Of a DNA stretch of 8,418 bases, positions 1 through 8,165 are shown in pieces. Source of the stretch: a bacterium (GTDB lineage Bacteria > BMS3Abin14); NCBI GenBank assembly GCA_022865845.1, contig JALHUC010000244.1:1-8418 (forward strand). The letters are read 5' to 3'. The notes below the pieces were generated by a model. The model did not search any database and was not told the origin of the DNA. It worked only from the letters and a program-made list of their open reading frames with translations. Within the stretch, counting starts at the first letter, position 1. Each line of letters begins with the position of its first letter. A program made the translations under genes and the position numbers.

Positions 1-199
1 CCATAAAGAGCATGAACGCCCTGAAGACCCATACGAAGGGACCCAGATCCTTGAGGTGCTCCGCGTAGGCGTTGAGCCAGCCCGAACCCACGAAGATGGT
101 GGAGTTCCCGATAAGGTGAACAACGACGAACCCGAACAGGGTGAACCCGCTCACCGCCATCAATACCTTCCTGCCAACGCTACTGGTTAACAATGACAT
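1..199 (-). CDS. sdhC: Succinate dehydrogenase/fumarate reductase cytochrome b558 subunit, N-terminal part (partial)
   Basis: This is the membrane anchor of complex II, which passes electrons between the fumarate/succinate site and the quinone pool in the cytoplasmic membrane. Only the first 66 codons lie in the window; the rest runs past position 1. The start ATG is at 197-199, preceded by the purine-rich AAGGAAACGAG. The protein opens with the b558-family pattern SSVGRKVLMAVSG, followed by a hydrophobic first membrane segment (about residues 12-31) and the segment HLIGNSTIFVG. His28 sits where the Bacillus-type SdhC family has a haem-ligating histidine. A second hydrophobic stretch begins near residue 54. 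The family normally has five membrane segments and two haems, and works with flavoprotein SdhA and Fe-S SdhB, which I expect just outside the window. It lies 96 bases after korC with no terminator seen between, so it may share that transcript. Family assignment is by recognition of the N-terminus only. Confidence 0.85.
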   Translation of the reverse strand, partial: MSLLTSSVGRKVLMAVSGFTLFGFVVVHLIGNSTIFVGSGWLNAYAEHLKDLGPFVWVFRAFMLFM

Positions 200-295
200 G
201 TCTCGTTTCCTTTTTTGAAAGGGCTTTGTTTACCTCTGTCTGCTTACCCTGGCTCGCCCATGAGGCAGATCCAGGACATGAAATCATCGGCCTTA

Positions 296-832
296 TCAGG
301 TGACCAGCTCGTACCCGAGGCTCAAGGCCCTCCGGTTAAGGCTCTCTGTTCCCTTGGGAACCCTTCTAAGGACCGCTTTCTCAACGTTTTCGAGGGAAAC
401 GCTCTTGAGAAGGCCTGCAATGGCTCCCAAAGCGACGATATTGGCCACAAAGACCTTGCCAACCTTATCTTTGGCAGTATCGATGATAGGCAGATGGTAG
501 ACCTTGTAGTTCCCTTCCGGCAGCTTGGTGACCATCCGCGAGTCTGCGAGGAGGATGCCCCCCTCCTTCAGGTCCACAGAATATTTGTCGCAGGATTCCT
601 GGGTCAGACACAAGAGTAGATCTATCTTGGTCGCCTTGGGGTAGTCTATATCGCCGTCGGAGATGATGACCTCCGACTTGCTGGCGCCGCCCCTGGCCTC
701 CGGGCCGTAGGATTGGGTCTGGACAGCGTTGATACCTTCAAACAGCGCTATAGCTTCGGCGAGGATGACTCCCCCAAGGACAAGCCCCTGGCCTCCCGCG
801 CCGCTGAGCCTCACTTCATACCTATCAGCCAT
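296..832 (-). CDS. korC: 2-oxoglutarate:ferredoxin oxidoreductase, gamma subunit
   Basis: This is the gamma subunit of the KOR complex (178 residues), which makes or uses succinyl-CoA with ferredoxin as electron carrier in the cytoplasm. It belongs to the pyruvate/ketoisovalerate oxidoreductase gamma domain family. The family signature is clear: SGAGGQGLVLGGVILAEA near residues 10-27, followed by QSYGPEARGGASKSEVIIS near residues 40-58. I chose the ATG at 830-832 because the family begins with a short MxxRxEVRLSGxGGQG stretch and a perfect AGGAGG lies 5 bases upstream. A longer reading open to 910 adds 26 residues that merely translate the end of korB in another frame. The start is one base after the korB stop, so translation is probably coupled. 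Length is normal for the family. It is the last kor gene; 96 bases separate it from sdhC. Confidence 0.95.
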   Translation of the reverse strand: MADRYEVRLSGAGGQGLVLGGVILAEAIALFEGINAVQTQSYGPEARGGASKSEVIISDGDIDYPKATKIDLLLCLTQESCDKYSVDLKEGGILLADSRMVTKLPEGNYKVYHLPIIDTAKDKVGKVFVANIVALGAIAGLLKSVSLENVEKAVLRRVPKGTESLNRRALSLGYELVT

Positions 833-833
833 C

Positions 834-1661
834 TTATCCTCCTGCCACGGCGCCCTGGGCCATTTCAATGATCTTCTGATATTCCTCACAGTATTCCGGT
901 TTGATGTCATTCCTGAACACCCCTGTGAGGATTTTCCCTTCCAATTCCTCCGGCGAAAGCTTCTGGGCAGCCTTGAGCCCGACGGTGTTATCCTTAAACC
1001 AAAGGATCATATCAATGGGAGACCCGAGTTTGTTCCTCCTGCCGTAGGTAGTCGGGCATGTGCACAGAGCATCAATTACCGAGAACCCCTTGTGGGTTAT
1101 CCCATCAGCGATCTGCCTCTCCAGAGGAATAGCGTGATAGACCGTGCCCCTCGATACGTAGGTTGCACCTGCACCCATGCTCAACTCCGCCACATCGAAA
1201 GCGTAGTCCGGGTTTCCGTAGGGGGTCGTGCTGGCAAGTTTGCCATGGGGCGTCGTGGGGGAGAACTGCCCCCCCGTCATCCCGTAGATATTGTTATTGA
1301 AGACGATCATGGTGATATCAATGTTCCTGCGGCAGGCGTGAATAAAGTGGTTGCCGCCGATAGCCAGGGAATCCCCGTCCCCCGCCACACAAATGACGTT
1401 GAGGCTGGGATCGGCCATTTTTACCCCGGTGGCGAAAGCCAGGGAGCGGCCGTGGGTGGTGTGCAGCGTGTTAAAATCCACGTAGCCCGGCATCCTGGAA
1501 GCACAACCGATACCGGAAACGATGACCGTCCTGTCTTTATCCAGACCCACCCTGTCGAGGGCTCTGATAATGGATTTCATCACAATTCCGTGAGCGCACC
1601 CTGGGCACCAGATGTGAGGAAGCTTGCCTGGGCGCATGTATTTATCGTAGTTAAAGGCCAT
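834..1661 (-). CDS. korB: 2-oxoglutarate:ferredoxin oxidoreductase, beta (TPP-binding) subunit
   Basis: This is the thiamine-diphosphate-binding beta subunit of KOR, which carries the catalytic cofactor and a proximal 4Fe-4S cluster. It has 275 residues from the ATG at 1659-1661. The WCPGCAHG motif gives Cys19 and Cys22, Cys53 lies in SGIGCASR, and Cys200/Cys202 near the C-terminus could supply a fourth ligand. The TPP motif starts at GDGD (94-97) and ends near NNNIYGMTGGQ (about 122-132), the usual KOR/PFOR beta form. A GTG one codon upstream (1662-1664) is an alternative start. GGAGG at 1669-1673 lies 7 bases from the ATG but only 4 from the GTG, so I prefer the ATG. That ATG overlaps the korA stop by one base (TGATG). 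Pyruvate or other 2-oxoacid specificity cannot be excluded from sequence alone, but the neighbouring sucCD and fumarase point to 2-oxoglutarate. Confidence 0.95.
   Translation of the reverse strand: MAFNYDKYMRPGKLPHIWCPGCAHGIVMKSIIRALDRVGLDKDRTVIVSGIGCASRMPGYVDFNTLHTTHGRSLAFATGVKMADPSLNVICVAGDGDSLAIGGNHFIHACRRNIDITMIVFNNNIYGMTGGQFSPTTPHGKLASTTPYGNPDYAFDVAELSMGAGATYVSRGTVYHAIPLERQIADGITHKGFSVIDALCTCPTTYGRRNKLGSPIDMILWFKDNTVGLKAAQKLSPEELEGKILTGVFRNDIKPEYCEEYQKIIEMAQGAVAGG
838..843 (-). promoter_or_regulatory. Shine-Dalgarno site of korC
   Basis: A perfect AGGAGG on the minus strand lies inside the last codons of korB, 5 bases before the ATG at 830-832. It decides the korC start in favour of the short form. 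Confidence 0.85.
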
Positions 1662-2794
1662 CACACCACCTCCCTGATCTTTTCAAGAATGTTCTCCGGT
1701 GTAATGGGATCTCCATCCACCCTGTTGACACCGATTACCCTGGCCTTGCCCAAGATACAACGCTGTACTTCATCGATCATTTGACCAAGGTTCATCTCAG
1801 GGACAATAATGACATCCACCTTTCCCGCCATCTCCAACGTGGGCTCAGTGGGGTACGGCCAGAGGGTAATGGGCCGGACGAAATCCACCGGGATCCCCTC
1901 TTCTTCAGCCTGTTTAATGGCGGCTTTGGCCGACCTCGCGCTGGAACCGTAGGCAACTATACCGACCTTTGCCCCATCTTTTTTCAGGTGTTCATACTTC
2001 TCGATAATATCCAGGTTTTCAGTCACCTTGGCCATGAGCCTCTCCTCTTCGGGCTGGACCAGGGATGGCTTGTTTGTCGGAAACCCTGACGCATCGTGGT
2101 TCAGGCCAGTGACGTGGTGTCTGTACCCGGATCCAAAATCAGCCATAGGCGGCACGATGCCCTTACTTGTATCGTAGGGAAGAAATTCCTCCGGAGAACA
2201 GTCCGGCCTGGATCTGTCCCAGATCTCAAGCACCCCCTCCTCCGGAATGACGATCTTCTCCCTCATGTGGCCGATGATCTCATCCGTCAGGAGAATAACG
2301 GGTGTTCGTAAACGTTCGGCAAGATTGAAAGCCCTCACAGTCTCGTTGAATATTTCCTGCACCGAGGCAGGAGCCAACACGACAGCAGGGTGGTCACCGT
2401 GGGTCCCCCATTTTGCCTGCATGACATCTGATTGGCCCGGTCCGGTGGGAAGCCCGGTGCTGGGGCCGCCACGCATAACGTTCACAATAACGCACGGAAC
2501 CTCTGTTATGCAGGCGAAACCGAGATTCTCGAGCTTAAGGGACATCCCGGGCCCGCTTGTGGCGGTCAGGCTCTTCTTGCCCACCAGGGACGCCCCTATA
2601 ATTGAGGCCATGGCGGCGATCTCATCCTCCATCTGGATAAAAGCCCCTCCTATTTTCGGAAGACGGTTTGAAAGGATCTCCGCTATCTCGGTGGAGGGCG
2701 TGATGGGATAACCGCCGAAGAACCGGCATCCGGCATAAAGCGCACCTTCGGCGCACGCCTCGTTTCCCTGAAAAAAAACCTCTTTACCTTTCAT
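1661..2794 (-). CDS. korA: 2-oxoglutarate:ferredoxin oxidoreductase, alpha subunit
   Basis: This is the alpha subunit of KOR (377 residues), carrying the pyrimidine-binding domain I and domain II that complete the TPP active site with KorB. Domain I begins with QGNEACAEGALYAGCRFF and the diagnostic GGYPITPSTEIAE (about 27-39), followed by QMEDEIAAM (54-62) and ATSGPGMSLKLENLG (78-92). RGGPSTGLPTGPGQSD follows at 108-123. The C-terminal transketolase-like domain contains the GIVAYGSSARSA region and ends with VNRVDGDPITPENILEKI. Length is normal for the separate-alpha form without a fused gamma domain. The ATG overlaps the korD stop by one base (TGATG), after a purine-rich GGGGAAGAG. Codons 6-8 contain a run of eight T residues on the coding strand, the longest T run seen in a gene here. 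Cytoplasmic; acts with KorB, KorC and KorD. Confidence 0.96.
   Translation of the reverse strand: MKGKEVFFQGNEACAEGALYAGCRFFGGYPITPSTEIAEILSNRLPKIGGAFIQMEDEIAAMASIIGASLVGKKSLTATSGPGMSLKLENLGFACITEVPCVIVNVMRGGPSTGLPTGPGQSDVMQAKWGTHGDHPAVVLAPASVQEIFNETVRAFNLAERLRTPVILLTDEIIGHMREKIVIPEEGVLEIWDRSRPDCSPEEFLPYDTSKGIVPPMADFGSGYRHHVTGLNHDASGFPTNKPSLVQPEEERLMAKVTENLDIIEKYEHLKKDGAKVGIVAYGSSARSAKAAIKQAEEEGIPVDFVRPITLWPYPTEPTLEMAGKVDVIIVPEMNLGQMIDEVQRCILGKARVIGVNRVDGDPITPENILEKIREVV
1669..1673 (-). promoter_or_regulatory. Shine-Dalgarno site of korB
   Basis: GGAGG on the minus strand lies within the last codons of korA, 7 bases before the ATG at 1659-1661 and 4 before the alternative GTG. Its spacing favours the ATG. 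Confidence 0.7.
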
Positions 2795-3048
2795 CAGCTC
2801 TTCCCCTTTTTGCCTTTGCCTGCGATCTCGATGGCGAAATCAGGGCATCTTATCTCACAGAGCATACACTCCGTGCAGTCCTGGATACGGGCAACGTGAA
2901 CCTTGAAATCCTTGATCTCCAGGACCGATTGGGGACACAGTTTCACACATATTTCGCATCCCTTGCAGTAGCGAGGGATAATAGTGATCTGCCTTCCTTC
3001 ATGCTCGGCGACCACCCTTTCCTCTTTCAGGGCCTTCACAGCACTCAT
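2794..3048 (-). CDS. korD: 2-oxoglutarate:ferredoxin oxidoreductase, delta (2x4Fe-4S ferredoxin) subunit
   Basis: This small ferredoxin-like subunit (84 residues) relays electrons between the KorB Fe-S cluster and free ferredoxin. Two complete bacterial-ferredoxin motifs are visible: CKGCEICVKLCP with Cys28, 31, 34 and 38, and CTECMLCEIRCP with Cys58, 61, 64 and 68. Each proximal CxxCxxCxxxCP motif supports one 4Fe-4S cluster. The tail is basic (GKGKKGKS). I chose the ATG at 3046-3048 because GGAGG lies 5 bases upstream; reading on to the TTG at 3060 would place that ribosome-binding site inside the gene. It is the first kor gene, 25 bases after the sucD stop, and its stop overlaps the korA start. 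The korD-A-B-C order is a known arrangement for KOR complexes. Confidence 0.95.
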   Translation of the reverse strand: MSAVKALKEERVVAEHEGRQITIIPRYCKGCEICVKLCPQSVLEIKDFKVHVARIQDCTECMLCEIRCPDFAIEIAGKGKKGKS

Positions 3049-3053
3049 AGAAA

Positions 3054-3058
3054 CCTCC
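3054..3058 (-). promoter_or_regulatory. Shine-Dalgarno site of korD
   Basis: GGAGG (within TTGGAGG) on the minus strand lies 5 bases before the ATG at 3046-3048 and rules out the upstream TTG as the start. Confidence 0.8.
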
Positions 3059-3073
3059 AATTACCTGACTCAG

Positions 3074-3946
3074 TTACCTTCCCAATACCTTGGCGATCTC
3101 CGCTCCAATGTCAGCCGGGCTACGGCTTACTGTGACACCGGCATTCTCGAGGGCCGCGATTTTTTCCGCTGCTGTACCTTTTCCGCCAGCTATGATGGCT
3201 CCGGCGTGCCCCATTCTTTTCCCGGCCGGGGCCGTCTGGCCAGCGATAAATGAAACAACAGGCTTGTTCATCTCATCCCTGATAAAGGCGGCAGCTTCCT
3301 CCTCGGCACTGCCGCCGATCTCACCGATCATCACAACAGCACTTGTATCAGGGTCGCCGTTAAAAAGCCTCAGAAGATCTATAAAGGTGGTTCCGATGAC
3401 AGGATCCCCTCCGATTCCGATACAGGTGCTCTGCCCGATTCCAAGCTCCGTCAACTGGGCCACCGCCTCATATGTAAGGGTCCCGCTCCTGGATATGACA
3501 CCCACGTCACCCGGTTTGTGAATGAACCCGGGCATAATACCCATCTTGCACTGGCCGGGGGTGATAACCCCTGGACAGTTAGGACCCACAAGACGGACGC
3601 TTTTGTATTTGATCGCATCCTTAACCTTGACCATATCTACGGTGGGGATACCTTCGGTGATGCATACCACAAGCTCCACCCCCGCTTCGGCAGCTTCCAT
3701 GATGGCGTCCCCGCAAAAGGCCGGCGGCACGAAAATAAGTGCGGCGTTGGCGCCTTCCTTCTCGACTGCCGTGGCGACCGTGTTGTACACCGGAATACCG
3801 TTCACATCCTGCCCGCCCTTTCCAGGGGTAACACCGGCTACGACCTTTGAACCGTATTCGACACACTGCTTCGTGTGGAAGGTCCCTTCACGCCCCGTAA
3901 TGCCCTGCACCACGATCCGGGTATCGCTGTTTACCAGGATGCTCAT
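3074..3946 (-). CDS. sucD: Succinyl-CoA synthetase (ADP/GDP-forming), alpha subunit
   Basis: The alpha subunit (290 residues) binds CoA and carries the phosphohistidine intermediate in the reversible conversion of succinate, CoA and NTP to succinyl-CoA. The N-terminal CoA-binding Rossmann domain shows [16 protein letters not shown] (12-27) and VTPGKGG (39-45). [21 protein letters not shown] lies near 119-139 and [10 protein letters not shown] at 152-161. The active-site His is His247 in [14 protein letters not shown], matching the E. coli enzyme's position. Length is normal. The ATG overlaps the sucC stop as ATGA, with GGAGG ending 6 bases before the start inside the sucC tail, so sucC and sucD are translationally coupled. 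The product feeds the KOR complex encoded immediately downstream. Confidence 0.98.
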   Translation of the reverse strand: MSILVNSDTRIVVQGITGREGTFHTKQCVEYGSKVVAGVTPGKGGQDVNGIPVYNTVATAVEKEGANAALIFVPPAFCGDAIMEAAEAGVELVVCITEGIPTVDMVKVKDAIKYKSVRLVGPNCPGVITPGQCKMGIMPGFIHKPGDVGVISRSGTLTYEAVAQLTELGIGQSTCIGIGGDPVIGTTFIDLLRLFNGDPDTSAVVMIGEIGGSAEEEAAAFIRDEMNKPVVSFIAGQTAPAGKRMGHAGAIIAGGKGTAAEKIAALENAGVTVSRSPADIGAEIAKVLGR

Positions 3947-5109
3947 TTCACACCTCCCGCTGCGGCGACGGCCTTTTCAGCGGCTGCCTTGAGCCCCTTG
4001 GCCGTTTCGAAGTTAAGCCCCGATTCTTCAATGAGTTTCAACCCCTCATCGGCGTTGGTGCCTTCGAGACGTACAACCACAGGAACCTTCAGATCTACAT
4101 TCTTCGCAGCGGCGATAACACCCTGGGCCACAATATCGCATCGCACGATCCCGCCGAAGATGTTCACAAGGACCACCTTCACATTTTCATCAGAAAGAAT
4201 GATCTTGAAAGCGTTTGTCACGGACTCCTCATTGGCCCCGCCACCCACATCCAGGAAATTGGCGGGCTCCCCGCCTGCAAGCTTGATAATGTCCATGGTA
4301 GCCATAGCCAGGCCCGCCCCGTTTACCATGCACCCGACTGCCCCATCAAGTTTTATATAGGAAAGACCATCTGCAGAGGCCTTGACCTCAGAGGGGTCCT
4401 CTTCTGACAGATCCCGCAGTTCTACAAGCTCCGGGTGACGGTACATAGCGTTATCGTCAAAGTTCAGCTTGGCGTCCAGAGCCATGACATCGCCATCATT
4501 CGTGATGATCAGGGGGTTTATCTCAGCCAGAGAGCAGTCCTTTTCAACAAACAGCTTGTACAGTTTCAGGATAAAGGATGCTGCTGCTGAGGCGGTCTTT
4601 CCTTCCAGGCCCAGCCCATATGCAAGGTTCCGTGCCTGGTAAGGCATCAGACCCATACCCGGGTCAGCAAACTCCTTGAGGATCTTTTCGGGCGTCTCGG
4701 CAGCCACCTTCTCTATCTCTACACCGCCTTCCGTACTGGCCATGAAAGCCACTTTTTCGGTTGCCCGGTCCACAACCATGCCCAGATAAAGTTCCGATGC
4801 GATACCCACGGCACCCTCCACCAGCACTTTGCTGACAACCTGCCCCTCCGGACCAGTCTGGTAGGTAACAAGGGGCTTTCCCAGCATGCCTGCCGCGGCG
4901 GCCTCGGCCTCCACAGGGCCATCTACTACCTTGACACCTCCGCCTTTTCCTCGTCCACCAGCGTGGATCTGAGCCTTGACCACGACCTTGCCGCCGATAT
5001 CCCTGGCGATCGCTGCAGCGTCCTGTGCCGAGGTGGCAACACCACCGTCAGTTGTGGGGATGCCGTACTGTTTCAACAGCTCCTTGGCCTGGTATTCATG
5101 GATTTTCAT
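3943..5109 (-). CDS. sucC: Succinyl-CoA synthetase (ADP/GDP-forming), beta subunit
   Basis: The beta subunit (388 residues, the same length as E. coli SucC) carries the ATP-grasp nucleotide site and the succinate site. It starts [18 protein letters not shown]. The nucleotide-binding loop region [17 protein letters not shown] is at 43-59, [17 protein letters not shown] at 94-110, and the metal-binding region includes Asn198 in EINPL and Asp212 in ALDAK. The C-terminal CoA-ligase domain has [24 protein letters not shown] and [16 protein letters not shown]. The sequence alone does not tell me whether ATP or GTP is preferred. A perfect AGGAGG lies 7 bases before the ATG. The 80-base gap to fumB holds a heptamer tandem array. 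The stop overlaps the sucD start. Confidence 0.98.
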   Translation of the reverse strand: MKIHEYQAKELLKQYGIPTTDGGVATSAQDAAAIARDIGGKVVVKAQIHAGGRGKGGGVKVVDGPVEAEAAAAGMLGKPLVTYQTGPEGQVVSKVLVEGAVGIASELYLGMVVDRATEKVAFMASTEGGVEIEKVAAETPEKILKEFADPGMGLMPYQARNLAYGLGLEGKTASAAASFILKLYKLFVEKDCSLAEINPLIITNDGDVMALDAKLNFDDNAMYRHPELVELRDLSEEDPSEVKASADGLSYIKLDGAVGCMVNGAGLAMATMDIIKLAGGEPANFLDVGGGANEESVTNAFKIILSDENVKVVLVNIFGGIVRCDIVAQGVIAAAKNVDLKVPVVVRLEGTNADEGLKLIEESGLNFETAKGLKAAAEKAVAAAGGVK

Positions 5110-5150
5110 TAAGAATCCTCCTGGTGATTTAAAGTCATTAAGTACCGAAA

Positions 5151-5190
5151 GTACTGGGTACTGGGTACTGGGTACTGGGTACTGGGTACT
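5151..5190. repeat. Perfect heptamer tandem array (GTACTGG, equivalent to TGGGTAC), 5.7 copies
   Basis: Five perfect copies of GTACTGG and a five-base partial copy fill the spacer between fumB and sucC; the last base is the first base read of the fumB stop codon. The minus-strand transcript reads CCAGTAC repeats. Each GTAC is self-complementary, and a 5-bp dyad (AGTAC at 5141-5145 with GTACT at 5151-5155) marks the sucC-proximal edge. The spacer otherwise contains only the sucC ribosome-binding site. The unit differs by one base from the array at 8356-8418. Confidence 0.97.
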
Positions 5191-5747
5191 TATTTTATGG
5201 CGTATTCCTTCACGCCCTGTTCATACAGATCATTTCCTTCAGTATCGTTAACCACTATAACGGGGAAATCCTTGACTTGTAGTCTGCGGATCGCCTCCGG
5301 TCCCAACTCCTCATAGGCCAGGATCTCTGAAGATACAATACGCCTGGAGATAAGAGCCGCCGCGCCGCCCACAGCCGCAAAATAAACAGCCTTGTGCTTC
5401 ACCATGGCCTCCACTACTTCCCTGGATCTGGATCCCTTCCCGATCATCCCCTTCAGCCCCTTCTCTATAAGGATGGGAGAGTAAGCATCCATACGATAAC
5501 TTGTGGTCGGTCCCGCCGATCCGATGGCCTCGCCTGGCCTTGTGGGGGTGGGCCCCACGAAATAAATGATCTGCCCCTTAAGGTCCACGGGCAGTTCATC
5601 CCCATTCTCAATGAGGTCCACAAGGCGCTTGTGGGCTGCGTCTCGACCTGTGAGCATGGTTCCCGTGATAAGGACCCGGTCACCCGCTCGAAGGCCGGCA
5701 ACATCCTCATCTGTAAGGGGGGGGGTCAGTACGACAGGATCGGACAT
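5190..5747 (-). CDS. fumB: Class I (Fe-S) fumarate hydratase, beta / C-terminal-domain subunit
   Basis: The beta subunit (185 residues) of the heterodimeric class I fumarase interconverts fumarate and malate together with FumA. In long fumarases this is the C-terminal domain. Signature stretches are [14 protein letters not shown] (about 29-42), [26 protein letters not shown] (62-87, in part), [19 protein letters not shown], and [23 protein letters not shown] near the C-terminus. The start has AGGAG six bases upstream. L-tartrate dehydratase beta (TtdB) is a close relative that cannot be excluded from sequence, but the TCA-cycle context favours fumarase. Two oddities stand out. Codons 8-11 contain an unbroken run of nine C residues, and the gene is separated from fumA by 148 bases although partners of this enzyme are often tightly linked. 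Confidence 0.94.
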   Translation of the reverse strand: MSDPVVLTPPLTDEDVAGLRAGDRVLITGTMLTGRDAAHKRLVDLIENGDELPVDLKGQIIYFVGPTPTRPGEAIGSAGPTTSYRMDAYSPILIEKGLKGMIGKGSRSREVVEAMVKHKAVYFAAVGGAAALISRRIVSSEILAYEELGPEAIRRLQVKDFPVIVVNDTEGNDLYEQGVKEYAIK

Positions 5748-5857
5748 TTTTTTCTCCTAACCGGCGTTTCCCGACAAATGAAAACACCGAGTGAAATGAG
5801 TCGAAAAAAATATGCTTTCTGAATTTTTCTCTTTCGCGTTTTTGAAAAAATTTTTAC
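5748..5857. other. A/T-rich spacer upstream of fumB, no gene seen
   Basis: Most of the 148-base fumA-fumB gap is markedly A/T-richer than the genes beside it, with runs such as a T5/A6/T5 block near 5840-5855 and an A7 run before fumB. It holds the fumB ribosome-binding site (AGGAG at 5754-5758). A CATATT word on the minus strand could be a -10 element, but no convincing -35 is present. I see no ORF of note. Confidence 0.5.
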
Positions 5858-5906
5858 CTACTATTTAGGAGTCCGCCGGACCTTCAGGCGAAGCCCTAAA
5901 TAATAG
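5858..5906 (-). other. Three-way-junction dyad overlapping the fumA stop codon
   Basis: Arms 5858-5869 and 5895-5906 pair over 12 bp in the minus-strand transcript, with one G-U pair. The enclosed 25 bases consist almost wholly of two adjacent small hairpins: 5871-5881 (GTCC/GGAC, loop of 3) and 5882-5893 (CTTC/GAAG, loop of 4). The outer stem contains the last fumA codons and its TAG stop. A T-run lies about 10 bases downstream on the transcript, too far for a standard terminator. It may be an RNA-processing or stability element, or an attenuating structure; function is inferred. Confidence 0.6.
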
Positions 5907-6735
5907 TTTCCTTGTGCCTATGTGCGTGGCAGTTGATATTAACAGCCACAGGAAGGCTGGCAATATGGCACTGCTGCAGCTCTACATGTACACCCAGGGA
6001 TGTAGTACGTCCACCCAGACCAGCAGGTCCGATGCCCAGTTTGTTGATCCTTTCAAATATGGTCCTCTCCATCTCAGCCAGTTCGGGATCCAGGTTCGGT
6101 TCACCGATGTGCCTGAGTAACGCTTCCTTGGCCAGTAGGGCGGCCCTTTCAAAGGTCCCCCCGATACCGACACCCACCACAATAGGCGGACAGGGGTTGG
6201 GACCTGATTCTTTCACCCGCTGGACGACATAATCGATGATGCCATCCTTGCCGTCAGAGGGCTTGAGCATCATGACGCGGCTCATGTTCTCGCTGCCCCC
6301 ACCTTTGCCCGCAAGGGTCAGCTTAAGCCGGTCCCCCGGCACGATCTTTATATGGATGATGGCTGGTGTATTGTCTCCCGTGTTCTTGCGGGTAAAGGGG
6401 TGGCATACACTTTTACGCAGAAAGGCCTCTTCATACCCCTGACGGACACCTTCATTTATGGCTTCGTTAAGATCCCCTCCCGCAACATGGACATCCTGAC
6501 CCAATTCCACGAAGATCACGGCCAAACCGGTGTCCTGACACATGGGGAACTTCCCTTCATCGGCTATTTGGGCGTTCTCCAGAAGCTGTTTCAGAACATC
6601 CTGACCGGACGGGGAGGTTTCCTCTTCAAGTCCCATCTCGAGAGCTCTAACCACATCTTCTCCAAGGTGGTAGGCAGCACTCATGGAAAGACTTTTGATC
6701 GCCTCTGTAATTTCCCCTGCTGTGATCTCTCTCAT
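5896..6735 (-). CDS. fumA: Class I (Fe-S) fumarate hydratase, alpha / N-terminal-domain subunit
   Basis: The alpha subunit (279 residues) carries the oxygen-sensitive 4Fe-4S cluster that performs fumarate hydration and malate dehydration. Visible family motifs are FPMCQDTGLAVIFVELGQ (63-80), VCHPFTRKNTGDNTP (110-124), GKGGGSENMSRVMML (143-157), PNPCPPIVVGVGIGGTFE (179-196) and the C-terminal ELQQCHIASLPVAVNINCHAHRH. Cys66, Cys182 and Cys256 are the likely cluster ligands by comparison with the family. The start ATG at 6733-6735 follows a G-rich GAGGGGGG. The length fits the separate-subunit form. TtdA (tartrate dehydratase alpha) is the main alternative. It is probably the first gene of its transcript, since a strong terminator separates it from mdh. 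I could not pick a convincing promoter in the 84 bases between that terminator and the start. Confidence 0.95.
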   Translation of the reverse strand: MREITAGEITEAIKSLSMSAAYHLGEDVVRALEMGLEEETSPSGQDVLKQLLENAQIADEGKFPMCQDTGLAVIFVELGQDVHVAGGDLNEAINEGVRQGYEEAFLRKSVCHPFTRKNTGDNTPAIIHIKIVPGDRLKLTLAGKGGGSENMSRVMMLKPSDGKDGIIDYVVQRVKESGPNPCPPIVVGVGIGGTFERAALLAKEALLRHIGEPNLDPELAEMERTIFERINKLGIGPAGLGGRTTSLGVHVELQQCHIASLPVAVNINCHAHRHKETII

Positions 6736-6819
6736 ATGACCCCCCTCGGGGCAACACCCGGCCCAGTTTAATCCTTGAACGGAGTATTGGGCACGGCTGA
6801 GTGTTCATCCGTTGATATG

Positions 6820-6860
6820 AAAAAGGAGGCAGCCGCCGGAATCTCCGGCGGTCTCCCTCC
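6820..6860 (-). terminator. Intrinsic terminator after mdh
   Basis: On the minus strand an 8-bp perfect stem, CCGCCGGA with TCCGGCGG (loop of 3), is enclosed by GGAGG/CCTCC pairing across small internal loops and followed at once by TTTTT. It lies 33 bases past the mdh stop and should end the mdh transcript before fumA. Confidence 0.9.
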
Positions 6861-6892
6861 ATGTGCTGGCTAACAGACTTCGATCACCTTCA

Positions 6893-7968
<1,076 letters not shown>

Positions 7969-8130
7969 TCCTCCCCAACAAATAATCAAAAATCACCTGG
8001 CCTAACCTGAAACATCCAACCTTTGTAACACCTTAATTCCCGTCGGCCATCAGGAGCCATGCAAAGCGACATTGTTTAGTAATTGAACCTATTCATATTA
8101 ACTTTGGCCCATGTAGCGGGCTCTGAAATT
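7969..8130. other. Non-coding segment, nothing identified
   Basis: About 160 bases between the decayed heptamer array and the candidate small RNA. Only very short open frames are present on either strand and none has a good ribosome-binding site. The mdh promoter probably lies here or in the array, but I found no convincing -35/-10 pair. Confidence 0.5.
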
Positions 8131-8165
8131 AAAAAAAAGGGGGACGACGTTCCCGCCGTGCCCCC
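8131..8165 (-). terminator. Intrinsic terminator of the candidate small RNA
   Basis: On the minus strand GGGGG (8161-8165) pairs with CCCCC (8139-8143). Inside, ACGGC pairs with GTCGT, with one G-U pair and one bulged C; the loop is six bases and the tail is T8. The tail is on the minus-strand side only. Confidence 0.85.

Noticed and set aside
200..295. Tiny frame ending in MSWICLMGEPG between korC and sdhC (minus strand)
   Set aside because: Too short, without a good ribosome-binding site, and not a plausible continuation of korC, whose C-terminus is complete.
833..910. N-terminal extension of korC by 26 residues
   Set aside because: The extension only re-reads the end of korB; the ATG at 830-832 has a perfect AGGAGG and fits the family's N-terminus.
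729..1784. A 351-residue plus-strand open frame opposite korB and korC
   Set aside because: It lies antisense to two firmly identified genes with full family motifs, has no recognisable domain, and looks like a shadow frame created by the codon bias of the real genes.
3049..3060. Earlier TTG start for korD
   Set aside because: It would lie upstream of and overlap the clear GGAGG site that serves the ATG at 3046-3048.
5151..5190. CRISPR array interpretation of the heptamer repeats
   Set aside because: Units are 7 bases, directly adjacent and without spacers; no cas genes are present.
5858..5906. Ordinary intrinsic terminator between fumA and fumB
   Set aside because: The stem overlaps the fumA stop and the nearest T-run is about 10 bases beyond the stem, so it does not fit the standard model, although weak attenuation is possible.
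7969..8075. A 28-codon minus-strand frame beginning MSLCMAPDGRR in the mdh upstream region
   Set aside because: No ribosome-binding site, no recognisable product, and length expected by chance.
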